Assembly: GCA_947170265.1 (NCBI GenBank)
Contig: CAMVSV010000011.1
Location: 1-64,000 of the forward strand
DNA: 64,000 nucleotides
DNA from: an uncultured Prevotella sp.
GTDB taxonomy: Bacteria > Bacteroidota > Bacteroidia > Bacteroidales > Bacteroidaceae
Direction of reading: 5' to 3'
In this document: positions 34,853 through 44,466 of the stretch, one piece after another
Layout of the letters: each line of letters begins with the position of its first letter
How positions within the stretch are numbered: the first letter of the stretch is position 1
The notes under the pieces: generated by a model
The model's database searches: none
Seen by the model: the letters and a program-made list of their open reading frames with translations, nothing else
What the model was told of the DNA's origin: nothing
Made by a program: the position numbers and the translations under genes

Positions 34853-36715
34853 ATGACAAGAGAAGAAAACCTTAAACGTCTGGAACGTCTGAAAGCCATC
34901 GTTGCGAGTCTTCCCCACAAGCCCGGAACATATCAATACTACGACGAAAACCATACAATTATTTATGTAGGGAAGGCAAAGGACTTGAAGAACCGCGTAT
35001 CGTCATATTTCCATAAGGAAGTAGACAGATACAAGACAAAGGTGTTGGTAAGCAAAATATTCGACATCTCATATTCCATTGTCAACTCAGAGGAAGACGC
35101 ACTGCTGATAGAAAACGAACTCATCAAGCAATACCAGCCGCGTTACAACGTTTTGCTTAAAGACGGAAAAACCTACCCAAGCATCTGCATTTCCAACGAG
35201 CCGTTTCCCAGAATATTCAAGACAAGGACAATAAACAAACGCTATGGACAGTTTTTCGGCCCCTACTCCCACATAGGGAGCATGTATGCAATTCTCGAAC
35301 TTATAAACAAAATCTACAAACCACGCTCATGCCGACAGCCCATAACAATCAATGGAGTGAGGCAAAACAAATACAAGCCGTGCCTGGAATATCATCTTCA
35401 CAACTGCAACGCACCATGTATTGGCAAGCAAAGCCACGAAGACTACATGCAGAAAATACTTCAGGCAAGAGAGATTTTAAGAGGAAACACACGCGAAATG
35501 AGCCAACATTTGCGCAAGGAAATGATGGAATTGGCAGAAAATCTCAGATTTGAGGAAGCCGAGGAGATAAAGAAACAAGTGCTTCTACTCGATAATTTCT
35601 GCTCAAAGAGCGAAGTAGTAAGCCATACAATAACCGATGTTGACGCATTTACCATCATTAACGACGACACTAACAAGACTGCATTCATCAACTACATACA
35701 TGTAAAAAAAGGTGCAATAAACCAGAGTTTCACCTATGAATACAAGCGAAAACTCGATGAAAGCGACCAAGAACTGCTCAACGAAGCCATTCTTGAGATA
35801 AGAAAACGCTTCCAGAGCGATGCCAAGGAGATAATCGTTCCAATGCCAATGGACTTCAACATCAAGGGCGCAGAGTTCTTCATACCTCAGCGCGGTGACA
35901 AGAAACACCTTCTTGAACTGTCAGAAATGAACTGCAGGCAGTATAAGTTCGACCGCATGAAACAAGCCGAGAAACTCAATCCCGAACAGAAACAGACGCG
36001 CTTGATGAAAGAGCTGCAAGACAAGCTCCAGCTTCCAAAGATGCCATATCACATAGAGTGCTTCGACAACTCAAACATCTCAGGCACCGATGCCGTGGCA
36101 GGCTGCGTGGTGTTCAAGGCGATGAAACCGTCGAAGAAAGACTACAGGAAGTATAACATAAAGACCGTAAGCGAACCTGACGACTATGCCTCCATGCAAG
36201 AGGTGGTACGCCGCCGCTACAGCCGCATGATAGAGGAAGGCACTCCCCTGCCCGACCTCATCATAACCGACGGAGGAATAGGCCAGATGAACACTGTGAG
36301 ACTGGTGGTGGAAGACGAGCTCCACCTCAACATTCCCATTGCCGGACTCGCCAAGGACGACAGGCACCGCACCAACGAGCTGCTCTACGGCTTCCCGCCA
36401 CGCGTCATCGGACTGAAAACCGACAGCGAGCTCTTCCATGCCCTCACACGCATACAGGACGAGGTACACCGCTATGCCATCACCTTCCATCGCGACAAGC
36501 GGTCAACCCATGCCCTCCACAGCGCACTTGACGATCTCAAGGGCATAGGACCCAAGTCGCGCGACATGCTAATAAAGTCTCTAAAGAGCGTGAAAAGAGT
36601 ACAAGAAGCTGATATTCAAACACTTACAAAAATCATTGGCAATCATAAGGCACAACTCGTGTATGACTATTTCCACCCAGCCGAAGCCACACAACAGCCC
36701 TCAACACAACAATAA
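34853..36715 (+). CDS. uvrC: excinuclease ABC subunit C
   Basis: Makes both incisions in nucleotide excision repair together with UvrA and UvrB. The 620-residue product has the N-terminal GIY-YIG domain (GTYQYYDENHTIIYVGKAKDLKNR region, 20-45), the UVR helical hairpin (MELAENLRFEEAEEIK, about 225), the RNase H-like half with the catalytic Asp in ECFDNSNISGTDAV, and C-terminal helix-hairpin-helix motifs (LKGIGPKSRDMLI). Length is normal. Confidence 0.95.
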   Translation: MTREENLKRLERLKAIVASLPHKPGTYQYYDENHTIIYVGKAKDLKNRVSSYFHKEVDRYKTKVLVSKIFDISYSIVNSEEDALLIENELIKQYQPRYNVLLKDGKTYPSICISNEPFPRIFKTRTINKRYGQFFGPYSHIGSMYAILELINKIYKPRSCRQPITINGVRQNKYKPCLEYHLHNCNAPCIGKQSHEDYMQKILQAREILRGNTREMSQHLRKEMMELAENLRFEEAEEIKKQVLLLDNFCSKSEVVSHTITDVDAFTIINDDTNKTAFINYIHVKKGAINQSFTYEYKRKLDESDQELLNEAILEIRKRFQSDAKEIIVPMPMDFNIKGAEFFIPQRGDKKHLLELSEMNCRQYKFDRMKQAEKLNPEQKQTRLMKELQDKLQLPKMPYHIECFDNSNISGTDAVAGCVVFKAMKPSKKDYRKYNIKTVSEPDDYASMQEVVRRRYSRMIEEGTPLPDLIITDGGIGQMNTVRLVVEDELHLNIPIAGLAKDDRHRTNELLYGFPPRVIGLKTDSELFHALTRIQDEVHRYAITFHRDKRSTHALHSALDDLKGIGPKSRDMLIKSLKSVKRVQEADIQTLTKIIGNHKAQLVYDYFHPAEATQQPSTQQ

Positions 36716-36747
36716 AGAGCCGCAAAGGAAGGAAAAAGCTGAGAAAT

Positions 36748-36779
36748 TTTGGCTAATTATCTGCTAATTAGTAATTTTG
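36748..36779 (+). promoter_or_regulatory. promoter of dtd
   Basis: TTTG (36748-36751) and TAATTTTG (36772-36779) are separated by 20 bp and precede the dtd start codon at 36802 by 22 bp, giving a short leader. Confidence 0.8.
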
Positions 36780-36801
36780 CCGTTACGACACGAAGCACAA
36801 C

Positions 36802-37254
36802 ATGAAGACAGTAATACAACGCGTGAAACACTCCAGCGTGACCATAGACAACAAAGTGAAAGCATCTATCGGCAACGGACTGATGATACTCCTCGGAGTA
36901 GCCTGCGGCGACACCACCGACGATGCCGACTGGCTGGCAAAGAAAGCTGCTCAGCTGCGCATCTTCGACGATGACAACGGCGTGATGAACCGCAGCGTCA
37001 CCGACATCAACGGTGAAATACTCGTGATAAGCCAGTTCACGCTGCTTGCAAGCTACAAGAAAGGCAACCGTCCGAGCTACATCCATGCAGCACCCCACGA
37101 GCTGTCCATACCGCTTTACAACTATTTCTGTGAGAAACTGGGAGAACTCACGGGCAAGACCGTGAAAACCGGCGAGTTTGGTGCCGACATGAAGGTGGAA
37201 CTGCTCAACGACGGTCCCGTAACCATCTGCATGGACACCAACAACAAGGAATGA
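36802..37254 (+). CDS. dtd: D-aminoacyl-tRNA deacylase
   Basis: Hydrolyses D-amino acids from mischarged tRNAs. The 150-residue product begins MKTVIQRVKHSSVTI and has the cross-subunit active-site motifs SQFTLLASYKKGNRPSY and NDGPVTICMDT (the Gly-cisPro GP pair). Length and motifs are standard. It is followed 25 bp later by a small membrane protein and then the MazG-like gene. Confidence 0.94.
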   Translation: MKTVIQRVKHSSVTIDNKVKASIGNGLMILLGVACGDTTDDADWLAKKAAQLRIFDDDNGVMNRSVTDINGEILVISQFTLLASYKKGNRPSYIHAAPHELSIPLYNYFCEKLGELTGKTVKTGEFGADMKVELLNDGPVTICMDTNNKE

Positions 37255-37279
37255 CAGCAAACCTACTATAACTATAAAG

Positions 37280-37570
37280 ATGGAAAGAATAGTGGAAATA
37301 TGCCGCAGATACGAGTATGTGCTACTCTGCTTCGCGGTAATCCTCAGGGTGTTTCTCACTCCGGTAAGAAGCTCCCAGCCCGCTTTCTACCCCATCTACA
37401 GCCTCACCTACTCGTTGTTGGTCATTGCAGCATCTGCAATGATTGCCACAGTTAGCGCCTATGAACTCTCACGATGGAAAGAATACCAGAGCCGCAGAAT
37501 ATGGAACATGTTCATGCTGACCCTGTTCACAATACTCTTGATATCAACCTTAGCAGCAATACCAGAATGA
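37280..37570 (+). CDS. small membrane protein, 96 aa
   Basis: An unrecognised 96-residue protein with three hydrophobic segments (about 12-28, 41-60 and 77-92) joined by basic loops (ELSRWKEYQSRRIWN). It starts 25 bp after dtd, and its stop codon overlaps the start of the MazG-like gene (ATGA), so it is translated in the same unit. No function can be assigned. Confidence 0.6.
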   Translation: MERIVEICRRYEYVLLCFAVILRVFLTPVRSSQPAFYPIYSLTYSLLVIAASAMIATVSAYELSRWKEYQSRRIWNMFMLTLFTILLISTLAAIPE

Positions 37571-37914
37571 CAATCAGAGAAGCACAAACAACTGTAGACC
37601 AATGGATTAAGCAATATGGAGTGCGCTACTTCTCAGAGCTCACCAACATGGCGATACTCACCGAGGAGGTAGGCGAGCTGGCACGAGTGGTGGCGCGCCT
37701 CTATGGCGAACAGAGCTTCAAGACTGGCGAGCAGCCCAACCTTGGTGAAGAGATGGCAGACATTCTGTGGGTGTTGCTGTGCATGGCTAATCAGACAGGC
37801 GTGGATCTCACAGAAGAGCTTCGCAAGAGCATAGAGAAGAAAACCTGTCGCGACTCCCAACGCCATATCAACAACCCCAAGCTCAGCACCAACAAAAGCC
37901 ACGACAAACCTTGA
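37567..37914 (+). CDS. MazG-like nucleotide pyrophosphohydrolase
   Basis: A 115-residue all-alpha NTP pyrophosphatase-like protein. It contains the E-x-x-E...E-x-x-D metal pattern: ILTEEVGELARVV and LGEEMADILWVLLCMAN. Such enzymes hydrolyse house-cleaning or non-canonical NTPs. I chose the ATG at 37567, which overlaps the upstream stop as ATGA; an upstream ATG at 37474 would lie fully inside the membrane-protein gene. The C-terminal 20 residues are basic and probably unstructured. Confidence 0.82.
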   Translation: MTIREAQTTVDQWIKQYGVRYFSELTNMAILTEEVGELARVVARLYGEQSFKTGEQPNLGEEMADILWVLLCMANQTGVDLTEELRKSIEKKTCRDSQRHINNPKLSTNKSHDKP

Positions 37915-38016
37915 GCCCCACCACTCCACCCCATTCATTCACAGACCATTACAATCAATACATAAAACACAAAAATCACCGGTTTCAACGACAATAAACA
38001 ACCCAAAAAACATATT

Positions 38017-38976
38017 ATGACCATGGCAGAAAATCACAATCACGACCACACACACGACCACGCACATCACCATCACAGCCACATGCCACAGCAAAGCAAG
38101 ATACAGCAGGCACTGGGCAAGTATAACTGTGAGATAGACGATGCCGAGGTGGCAGCAGCAGTAAAGAAAATCATTGCCGAGAAAGTGCATGAAAACGACA
38201 CCCTCGACGTAAAGAAATTCCTCTTTGGTAGCATTGAGCTCACCACTCTAAAGACCACAGACTCAGAAGAAAGCGTGCTCGCCTTCACAGAACGCGTAAA
38301 CAAGTTTGAAAACAGCTATCCAGACCTTCCCCATGTAGCCACCATCTGCGTATATCCATGCTTTGCATCGGTAGTAAGCGAGTCGCTCGAGGTTGACGGC
38401 GTGGAGGTAGCATGCGTCTCAGGCTCCTTCCCCAGCAGCCAGGCACTCATTGAGGTGAAGATTGCCGAGACTGCCCTTGCTGTTAAGGACGGTGCAACAG
38501 AGATCGACATCGTCATGCCCGTGGGTAAGTTCCTCAGCGGCGACTACGAAGGAGTAGCCGACGACATCGGCGAGCTCAAAAACGTTTGTGGCGACAACGT
38601 AGCCATGAAGGTGATACTTGAAACAGGCTGTCTGTCAACGGCTTCCAACATCAAGAAAGCCTCACTCTTGGCAATGTATTCAGGTGCTGACTACATCAAG
38701 ACATCTACTGGCAAGGAAAAGATTTCTGCCACTCCCGAGGCAGCCTACGTCATGTGCCAGGCCATCAAGGAATACTACGATGAAACCGGCATACAGATTG
38801 GTTTCAAGCCAGCTGGTGGCATCAACACACCCATGGATGCCGTAATCTACTACACCATCGTCAAGGAGGTGCTCGGCGAGAAATGGCTCACCAACAAATG
38901 GTTCCGCATGGGCACCAGCCGCCTTGCCAACCTGCTGCTGAGTGAAATCATGGGCGAAGAAACAATGTTTTTCTAA
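38017..38976 (+). CDS. deoC: deoxyribose-phosphate aldolase with His-rich N-terminus
   Basis: Cleaves 2-deoxyribose-5-phosphate to acetaldehyde and glyceraldehyde-3-phosphate in deoxynucleoside breakdown. The class I aldolase core has the Schiff-base Lys region DYIKTSTGKEK and the phosphate-binding GFKPAGGINT. At 319 residues it is longer than usual. The first 22 residues are nearly all His, Asp and Asn (NHNHDHTHDHAHHHHSH), a likely metal-binding tail not typical of the family. It has no obvious partner gene nearby. Confidence 0.9.
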   Translation: MTMAENHNHDHTHDHAHHHHSHMPQQSKIQQALGKYNCEIDDAEVAAAVKKIIAEKVHENDTLDVKKFLFGSIELTTLKTTDSEESVLAFTERVNKFENSYPDLPHVATICVYPCFASVVSESLEVDGVEVACVSGSFPSSQALIEVKIAETALAVKDGATEIDIVMPVGKFLSGDYEGVADDIGELKNVCGDNVAMKVILETGCLSTASNIKKASLLAMYSGADYIKTSTGKEKISATPEAAYVMCQAIKEYYDETGIQIGFKPAGGINTPMDAVIYYTIVKEVLGEKWLTNKWFRMGTSRLANLLLSEIMGEETMFF

Positions 38977-39008
38977 CATCCAAGTCCAAATTTAGCAACG
39001 CATAACAC

Positions 39009-39052
39009 AAATGCATATTCATACAGTTTTGCTGATGGATATGCATTTTTTG
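39009..39052 (+). terminator. terminator of deoC
   Basis: AAATGCATAT...CAG pairs with CTG...ATATGCATTT around TTTTG, with a small internal bulge, followed by TTTTTT. It follows deoC by 32 bp. Confidence 0.75.
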
Positions 39053-39152
39053 TATATTCTCAAATCCAAAAACATCGTTTATAAAGCCTGAAAAAAAACT
39101 TACGGAACGCATTTTCCAAACATCTGACTATCAGATATTTGTATTTTGGCTC

Positions 39153-39218
39153 AGTATTGTGCCCAAAATACTCCAGTATTGAGCCCAAAATACTCGAGTA
39201 TTTTGCGGAAAATACTGG
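39153..39218. repeat. three 22-bp palindromic tandem repeats
   Basis: Three adjoining 22-bp units begin at 39153, 39175 and 39197. Each has the form AGTATT-nnGCnn-AAAATACT-nn, so each is itself near-palindromic. They lie in the 412-bp convergent gap between deoC and the prenyl synthase, which has no gene. A separate hairpin GACAGT...ACTGTC follows at about 39243. Confidence 0.75.
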
Positions 39219-39388
39219 CTCGTTTTGCGAAAAACAGAAACTGACAGTTCGAAGACTGTCATTTCGGCTTAGTTTATTAAGCATCTGAGAGTGAATAAAT
39301 ATACAATTCATGGAACGAAGCCCATTGCCACAGACAAGAGGAAAACAAAAAGTGATATGGAAGTATCGGCAATAAAAAAGCGAAAGCC

Positions 39389-40366
39389 TCAGGACTTCCG
39401 CAGTATAACAAAATCAAGATATGAGGAGAACGCCAGCTTCAGGGCATCATCATCAACCCATCGGTCAATGAATTTCTTAGCCAGGGCATGATACTCCTCC
39501 ATCTTCCTTTCGGCATAGTCAATGCCGCCCTTAGCCTTTGCAAACTCCACCAATTCAGCGATTTCATCGGCAGTGGCGCTACCTTCCTTCACCTTTCGTG
39601 CAAGGGCTGCCATGGTTCCATCACCACTGCTGTTCACCGCATAGATCACCGGCAGTGTGAGTTTTCCTTCAACCATGTCGTTTCCGGTGGGCTTGCCTAT
39701 GGTGTCGTCGTTGTAATAATCGAAAATGTCGTCGCGTATCTGGAACATCATGCCCAGATGCTGACCAAAGAGGGCTGCATCAGCCACGGCATCGTCGCTC
39801 GCACCGGTAGAGAGTGCTCCTATGGCAGCGCATTCTTCAAAGAGAGCTGCGGTCTTGCGCTTTATCACATCATAGTAAACCTCCTCGGAAATGTCTGTGC
39901 TGTCGATGTTTGATAGCTGTAGTATCTCTCCGTCACTGAGCGTCTGTCCGAGCTGCGCCAGATGGCGCACTATCATTTCTGAGCCTGTGAACGACACATG
40001 CAGGAGAGCCGTTGAAAGCACATAGTCGCCCACGAGCACAGCCACCTTATTATTATATGTGGCATTCACCGATGCCTGTCCCCTACGCTGATTGCTTTCG
40101 TCAACCACGTCGTCGTGAATGAGCGACGCCGTGTGCAGCAGCTCCAGTCCCACGGCAGCATGCTGGGTTACCTTAGTCACCTTGCCGAAATTCTTTGCCA
40201 TGAGCAGGATGAGCATCGGTCGCATACGCTTCCCACCCCTCTGCCTTATATGGTTGAGGGCATTGCATAGCATACCGTCTTCATGGCTCAGTGCGTCGTT
40301 GAAAAGAGCGATGAAATCGGATAATTCACTGTTTATGGGAGCTTTTATGCTTGACAGATAATCCAT
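39389..40366 (-). CDS. trans-polyprenyl diphosphate synthase
   Basis: A 325-residue all-alpha prenyltransferase that extends allylic diphosphates with IPP, probably making the quinone side chain or the undecaprenyl precursor chain. The two Asp-rich motifs are LIHDDVVDESNQRRG and FQIRDDIFDYY, with QRGGKRMRP for IPP binding near the N-terminus. It faces polA across a short divergent gap. The chain length cannot be told from sequence alone, so I give no symbol. Confidence 0.9.
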   Translation of the reverse strand: MDYLSSIKAPINSELSDFIALFNDALSHEDGMLCNALNHIRQRGGKRMRPMLILLMAKNFGKVTKVTQHAAVGLELLHTASLIHDDVVDESNQRRGQASVNATYNNKVAVLVGDYVLSTALLHVSFTGSEMIVRHLAQLGQTLSDGEILQLSNIDSTDISEEVYYDVIKRKTAALFEECAAIGALSTGASDDAVADAALFGQHLGMMFQIRDDIFDYYNDDTIGKPTGNDMVEGKLTLPVIYAVNSSGDGTMAALARKVKEGSATADEIAELVEFAKAKGGIDYAERKMEEYHALAKKFIDRWVDDDALKLAFSSYLDFVILRKS

Positions 40367-40385
40367 CTTGAGTTTAAATTTGACA

Positions 40386-40426
40386 CAAAATTAAGCAAAA
40401 TCTCGGGAAAAGTGGTAATAATTTTG
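40386..40426. promoter_or_regulatory. divergent promoter boxes of the prenyl synthase and polA
   Basis: On the minus strand TAATTTTG (40393-40386) fits a -7 box for the prenyl synthase. On the plus strand TAATTTTG (40419-40426) fits one for polA, 29 bp before its ATG. No clear -33 boxes are seen. Confidence 0.5.
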
Positions 40427-40454
40427 TACTTTTACACAAATTAAAGAAATTCTT

Positions 40455-43217
40455 ATGGAAAAACTCTTTCTCTTTGATGCCTACGCATTGATATACAGGT
40501 CGTACTATGCCTTCATAAAAAATCCAAGAATAAACTCAAAGGGCGTGAACACGTCGGCGGTGATGGGGTTCTGCAACACCCTGAACGAGATTATCACCAA
40601 GGAACAGCCCACCTATCTCGGTGTAGCTTTCGACCATGGCAAGACCTTCCGCAACGATGCCTTCCCACAATACAAGGCACAGCGAGAGGAGACACCCGAG
40701 GACATACGTCAGTCGGTGCCAATCATCAAGAGCATTCTTGAAGCCATGCACATTCCATGCCTGCAGGTCGACGGCTTCGAAGCTGACGACGTGATAGGCA
40801 CATTGGCGATGAAATCGGGCAAAAACAACGTTGAGACCTATATGCTCACCCCTGACAAGGACTACGGGCAGCTTGTTGGCGGCAACGTGTTCCAGTACAA
40901 GCCACGCCATGGTGGTGGCTACGACAAGCTTGGCGAGAAAGAGGTTTGCGAGAAATACGGCATAGACAGCACCACACAAGTAATCGACCTGCTGGCACTC
41001 ATGGGCGACAGTGCCGACAACTTCCCCGGCTGTCCGGGTGTGGGTGAGAAAACAGCCGTGAAACTCATCAACCAGTTTGGAAGCATCGACAACATGCTCA
41101 GTCATACAGACCAAATCAAGGGCAAGCTAAGGGAGAAAGTGGAAGGTGCCGTTGACGACATCAACATGTCGCGCTTCCTGGCAACCATCAGAACCGATGT
41201 GCCTGTGGAACTCAACCTTGACGAACTCCGACTCAGCGACCCCGACGAGCAGAAACTCACCGAGCTCTTCACCGAACTTGAGTTCAGGAGTCTTCTTCCC
41301 AAGTTTGTTAAGAGTGCGAAACCAATGCAAAAAAGTGTTAACAACCAACCCGATCTCTTTGGTTTTTTTACGCCCGATGAGCTTGAAGAGCCAAAAAAAT
41401 CGCAGCATTTGAGCATAAAAACCACCCCACACGACTATCAACTCGTTGACAATGAGGAAGAAATGAAGAAACTTTGTTCTTTTTTCTTGACAAAGTCATT
41501 TCTCAGTTTTGACACCGAGACCACCTCAACCGACACCATTGAGGCTGAACTGGTGGGATTGAGCTTTTCTGTTGAGGAAGGCAAGGCATTCTATGTGCCA
41601 GTGCCGGCAAAGAGAGATGAAGCCCAAGGAGTGGTTGAGATTTTCAGACCAGTCTATGAAAATGCGAACATAGAGAAAATTGGTCAGAACATAAAATACG
41701 ACATGAAGGTGCTCGCCAACTATGGCATTGAACTCCAAGGGGAGATGTTCGACACAATGATTGCCCACTATCTGCTCCAACCCGAGCTGCGCCACAACAT
41801 GGACTACATGGCAGAGGTGTACCTCGACTACCAGACCATACACATCGATGAGCTCATAGGTCCCAAGGGCAAGAACCAGAAGTCGATGCGCGAGCTCAGG
41901 GCTGAAGACATATATGAATATGCATGTGAGGATGCCGACATAACACTGAAGCTCAAGAACAAACTCAAGCCGCAGCTCAGGGAGATGGGTGTGGACCGGC
42001 TCTTCCGAGAGATAGAGATGCCGTTGGTGGAGGTGCTCGCACAGATGGAGCGTCACGGTGTGAGAATAGATACTGGGTCGCTTGCCGAGACCTCACGGCT
42101 CTTCACCGAGCGCATGCTTGCCCTCGAGGCAGACATCTTTGCCCTGGCGGGGCAGCAGTTCAACATATCTTCTCCCAAGCAGGTTGGCGACATCCTGTTC
42201 TCCCAAATGAAGATTGTGGAGAAACCCAAGAAGACCAAGACCGGACAATATGTCACGAGCGAAGAGGTGCTGCAACAGCTCAGAAGCAAACATCCCATTG
42301 TAGACAAGATACTGAGCTACAGGGGGTTGAAGAAACTCCTCGGCACCTATGTCGACGCGCTGCCGAAGCTTATCAGCAAGAAGACAGGACACATACACAC
42401 CTCGTTCAACCAAACGGTGACAGCCACGGGAAGGCTCTCAAGCTCCGACCCCAACCTTCAGAACATACCCGTCAGGGGGGAAGACGGCAAGGAGATACGT
42501 CGCTGCTTCATTCCCGAGGAAGGCTGTGAGTTTTTCTCTGCCGACTATTCCCAGATAGAGCTGCGAGTCATGGCACATCTCTCCGGCGACAAGAACATGA
42601 TTGAAGCCTTTCGCGAGGGCATCGACATACATGCCGCCACCGCTGCAAAGATATACAAGGAGAGCCTTGAGAGCGTCACTCGCGACCAACGCACCAAGGC
42701 CAAGCGCGCCAACTTCGGCATCATCTACGGCATCACGGTGTTTGGTCTTGCCGAGCGTCTCGACATTGAGCGTTCAGAGGCAAAGATGCTCATTGACGGT
42801 TATTTCGAAATGTTTCCACAGGTCTACGACTACATGGAGGCATCGAAGCAGCAGGCACGCGAGAAAGGCTATGTGGAGACATTCTTCCACCGCCGCCGCT
42901 ATCTTCCCGACATCAACAGCCGCAATGCCACGGTGCGCGGCTTTGCCGAGCGCAACGCCATCAATGCGCCCATACAAGGCTCAGCAGCCGACATAATAAA
43001 GGTTGCAATGGTGAGGATATACCGTCGCTTCAAGCAAGAAAACATACGCTCGAAGATGATACTCCAGGTTCACGACGAACTCAATTTCTCGGTATATCCC
43101 GAAGAGAAGGAAAAGGTGGAGAGCATTGTGCTCGAAGAGATGCAGCATGCCTACGACCTCAGCGTGCCCCTCGTGGCAGACTGCGGATGGGGCAGCAACT
43201 GGCTGGAAGCTCATTAA
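40455..43217 (+). CDS. polA: DNA polymerase I
   Basis: Fills gaps and removes RNA primers in replication and repair. The 920-residue product has a 5' nuclease domain (1-290; EADDVIG, PGVGEKTA), a 3'-5' exonuclease domain (about 320-510; LSFDTETTSTD, NIKYDMKVL, YACEDADIT) whose catalytic acids are present, so proofreading is likely, and a polymerase domain (540-920) with motif A DYSQIELRVMAHLS, motif B KRANFGIIYG and motif C QVHDELNF. Length is normal. Confidence 0.96.
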   Translation: MEKLFLFDAYALIYRSYYAFIKNPRINSKGVNTSAVMGFCNTLNEIITKEQPTYLGVAFDHGKTFRNDAFPQYKAQREETPEDIRQSVPIIKSILEAMHIPCLQVDGFEADDVIGTLAMKSGKNNVETYMLTPDKDYGQLVGGNVFQYKPRHGGGYDKLGEKEVCEKYGIDSTTQVIDLLALMGDSADNFPGCPGVGEKTAVKLINQFGSIDNMLSHTDQIKGKLREKVEGAVDDINMSRFLATIRTDVPVELNLDELRLSDPDEQKLTELFTELEFRSLLPKFVKSAKPMQKSVNNQPDLFGFFTPDELEEPKKSQHLSIKTTPHDYQLVDNEEEMKKLCSFFLTKSFLSFDTETTSTDTIEAELVGLSFSVEEGKAFYVPVPAKRDEAQGVVEIFRPVYENANIEKIGQNIKYDMKVLANYGIELQGEMFDTMIAHYLLQPELRHNMDYMAEVYLDYQTIHIDELIGPKGKNQKSMRELRAEDIYEYACEDADITLKLKNKLKPQLREMGVDRLFREIEMPLVEVLAQMERHGVRIDTGSLAETSRLFTERMLALEADIFALAGQQFNISSPKQVGDILFSQMKIVEKPKKTKTGQYVTSEEVLQQLRSKHPIVDKILSYRGLKKLLGTYVDALPKLISKKTGHIHTSFNQTVTATGRLSSSDPNLQNIPVRGEDGKEIRRCFIPEEGCEFFSADYSQIELRVMAHLSGDKNMIEAFREGIDIHAATAAKIYKESLESVTRDQRTKAKRANFGIIYGITVFGLAERLDIERSEAKMLIDGYFEMFPQVYDYMEASKQQAREKGYVETFFHRRRYLPDINSRNATVRGFAERNAINAPIQGSAADIIKVAMVRIYRRFKQENIRSKMILQVHDELNFSVYPEEKEKVESIVLEEMQHAYDLSVPLVADCGWGSNWLEAH

Positions 43218-43238
43218 GCGGCAGTGACAAGCCCACCT

Positions 43239-44363
43239 TTAGTGCTTGTCATCCTCATCGTTAAGGCGTGGCAGTACAATGCCTATCGTCTTGAGCCTCA
43301 CATAGTTTTCCGACACATACATGAAGCCACCATAGGGATTGCCGTCGCCCCATGAGTTCTTCATTATATAGTATTTCTGACGGGGGCTGCCGTCAGCCGC
43401 TCCCCTACTCTCTCGCTTCCATGCTATGCCCACAATCTCCATACAATGGTCGTCGGTGGTCTTACCGAGTTCAAAGGATTGCTGGCGGTATTTCTGCGTT
43501 ACGGGCTGGTGCTCGTCCTGAAGCATTGCCATGCCCTTGGCAAAAGAGAACAGCGGCTCACTGATGTCACCCTCCCAACATACGGGATGTCCTTGTCTGA
43601 GGGCATTGTCTATGCGCATCATCATGGTGTCGAGCGGCAGGTTGAGATAGGTGTCGCGGTAGTGGTTGTCAGCCACTTCGAGCGGGAAATACTGGTTGAA
43701 GGGATGGTGGGTGAAGCTGGTAATACTCTCATATTCGTCTTTGCGACACACGCTGTGGGCAAACTCCAGTGCCGTATATTCGGCACCGAGCATGAACACA
43801 TATCTCGGTACGGGACCTATTTTCTCATCCAGAAGCTCCTCGGCTTTTTTCTCGAGTGTCGACAGCGAGCGCTGGTTGAACCTTGCCAGGTGCTCCAGCT
43901 TGTTGCACAGCACGTTGTAGTTGAGACTGTGCTCGTCGTCGTCGCCCCTGAGATGGTAGGCATCATAGTGTGTGAGTCCGTATACATGTATCAGACGTAT
44001 GAGCATCGGTGCTATGCCACGCGTGGAAATGTCGTTGCCACGACGGAACGCCATGGTCTGCTCCTTGAGGAAATGGCGCGCCACGAAGTCCACGGAGAGG
44101 TTCACCGAGTCACCCTGCATGAGGTGCTCGGTCTCTATGGTTGCCAGCATGGCATACGCCCAGCAGAGCCCCGAGTGTCCCTGCCGCTTCACTGGTGTGG
44201 TCTTGAGCCTCACCTCCTCGCGAAACAGCGCGCTGTCGCCCGTAGTGTCGGCGTTTTGGGCAATGGTGTCAGCCACTACCCCACCCTTTTTGTCGCTCTT
44301 GTGGCTGTCCACACATGCGCAAACCAATACTAAGCTGAGTATTCCTAAAAACAACTGCTTCAT
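43239..44363 (-). CDS. C1-like cysteine peptidase lipoprotein
   Basis: A 374-residue papain-fold (C1B, bleomycin-hydrolase-like) peptidase. A lipoprotein signal (MKQLFLGILSLVLVCAC) anchors it to a membrane. The catalytic Cys lies in GHSGLCWAYAML (about 65), the His in TTDDHCMEIVGIAW and the Asn in YIMKNSWGDGNPYGG. It probably trims peptides in the periplasm or at the surface. It stands alone, convergent with polA. Confidence 0.85.
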   Translation of the reverse strand: MKQLFLGILSLVLVCACVDSHKSDKKGGVVADTIAQNADTTGDSALFREEVRLKTTPVKRQGHSGLCWAYAMLATIETEHLMQGDSVNLSVDFVARHFLKEQTMAFRRGNDISTRGIAPMLIRLIHVYGLTHYDAYHLRGDDDEHSLNYNVLCNKLEHLARFNQRSLSTLEKKAEELLDEKIGPVPRYVFMLGAEYTALEFAHSVCRKDEYESITSFTHHPFNQYFPLEVADNHYRDTYLNLPLDTMMMRIDNALRQGHPVCWEGDISEPLFSFAKGMAMLQDEHQPVTQKYRQQSFELGKTTDDHCMEIVGIAWKRESRGAADGSPRQKYYIMKNSWGDGNPYGGFMYVSENYVRLKTIGIVLPRLNDEDDKH

Positions 44364-44371
44364 TTCAGCTG

Positions 44372-44379
44372 CAAAATTA
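44372..44379 (-). promoter_or_regulatory. promoter box of the C1 peptidase gene
   Basis: On the minus strand TAATTTTG (44379-44372) lies only 8 bp before the ATG at 44363, giving a very short leader if used. Confidence 0.4.
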
Positions 44380-44466
44380 CATGAAAAATAGGTATTAAAG
44401 GACTAAAAAAAAGAGTTTTTTGAATTATTACTGTCCGCTAAACTTTTCGTACTAATATATTAAGTT

